This document shows, in pieces, positions 24,359 to 27,716 of a stretch of 27,716 bases of DNA. The notes under the pieces were generated by a model, which was given only the letters and a program-made list of their open reading frames with translations, ran no database searches and was not told the DNA's origin. The translations under genes and the position numbers were made by a program. Numbering within the stretch: the stretch's first letter is position 1; the number at the start of each line of letters is the position of its first letter. The stretch comes from Streptosporangium amethystogenes (GTDB taxonomy: Bacteria; Actinomycetota; Actinomycetes; Streptosporangiales; Streptosporangiaceae): positions 1 to 27,716 of the forward strand of contig NZ_JOEQ01000054.1 in NCBI RefSeq assembly GCF_000721075.1. The letters are read 5' to 3'.

Positions 24359-24362
<4 letters not shown>
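21633..24362 (+). CDS. Secreted GH127 beta-L-arabinofuranosidase with two ricin-type lectin domains
   Basis: 909 residues. The start is fixed by AGGAGG at 21621-21626, 6 nt before ATG 21633. A Tat signal is present (SRRQLFRAAG, then a hydrophobic stretch, cleavage near HALA-AL), suggesting export in folded form. The GH127 catalytic domain covers about residues 45-630. Glu348 and Cys350 lie in GEACNTYNM and Cys429-Cys430 in WCCQGTG, corresponding to the Zn-ligand Glu/Cys set and nucleophilic Cys of the family. After a SGGGG linker, residues 637-909 hold six repeats of the pattern LGxxNMSTADGxxVxQWxDNGTADHxW, i.e. two beta-trefoil carbohydrate-binding domains. It would remove terminal beta-L-arabinofuranose. 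The next gene overlaps its stop (GTGA). Confidence 0.88.

Positions 24363-27716
<3,354 letters not shown>

Overview
The window is high-GC actinomycete DNA. Strong third-position G/C bias, frequent GTG starts, GTGA overlaps, a DUF397 relic, xylan-degrading enzymes with ricin-type lectin modules and paired TetR/efflux genes point to a filamentous actinobacterium. Streptosporangiaceae or a Streptomyces relative is an inference, because no rRNA or other marker gene is present. The right end looks like a contig end: the last 106 bases duplicate the preceding 106 and break a reading frame inside a repeated lectin module.

Layout. 0-2.4 kb: tail of an unknown gene, an orphan protein-L-isoaspartate-methyltransferase-like gene (FxLD-type), an AT-rich island and a DoxX-type membrane protein. 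2.7-4.6 kb: a DrrA/DrrB-like ABC exporter pair, convergent with a secreted collagen-like protein (4.7-5.3 kb). 5.6-6.5 kb: minus-strand debris, with a cydB fragment abutting a small membrane-protein gene and a frameshifted relic resembling a sigma-factor C-terminal domain. 6.6-8.4 kb: a TetR regulator with a large palindromic operator, then a TcmP/LCMT-like methyltransferase. 8.6-10.8 kb: a TetR-MFS efflux operon whose promoter is covered by three 12-bp operator units at exact 17-bp spacing.

10.9-18.1 kb is accessory DNA: an orphan TacA-like (DUF1778) antitoxin; a tightly packed minus-strand operon of a Nudix protein with a C-terminal membrane helix, an APH-like kinase with a PH-like domain, and a small alpha-helical protein; a field of relics (a WAFP-motif small protein with an internal TAG, a DUF397 tail, an isochorismatase-family tail); a class C beta-lactamase-like serine hydrolase; and a small helix-turn-helix protein with twin 27-bp palindromes upstream. 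The Nudix/kinase/helical operon is the best candidate for an undescribed system, probably a conflict or signalling module.

18.4 kb to the end is secreted carbohydrate breakdown: a GH5 endoglycosylceramidase-like enzyme, a LacI-family gene cut off in mid-domain, two TGTTA-CG-TAACA operators, then GH127 beta-L-arabinofuranosidase + lectin, GH43 + lectin (overlapping by GTGA) and GH10 xylanase + lectin, all on the plus strand. Together the last three would strip arabinose side chains and cut the xylan backbone outside the cell. The LacI truncation suggests that local control was lost or moved elsewhere.
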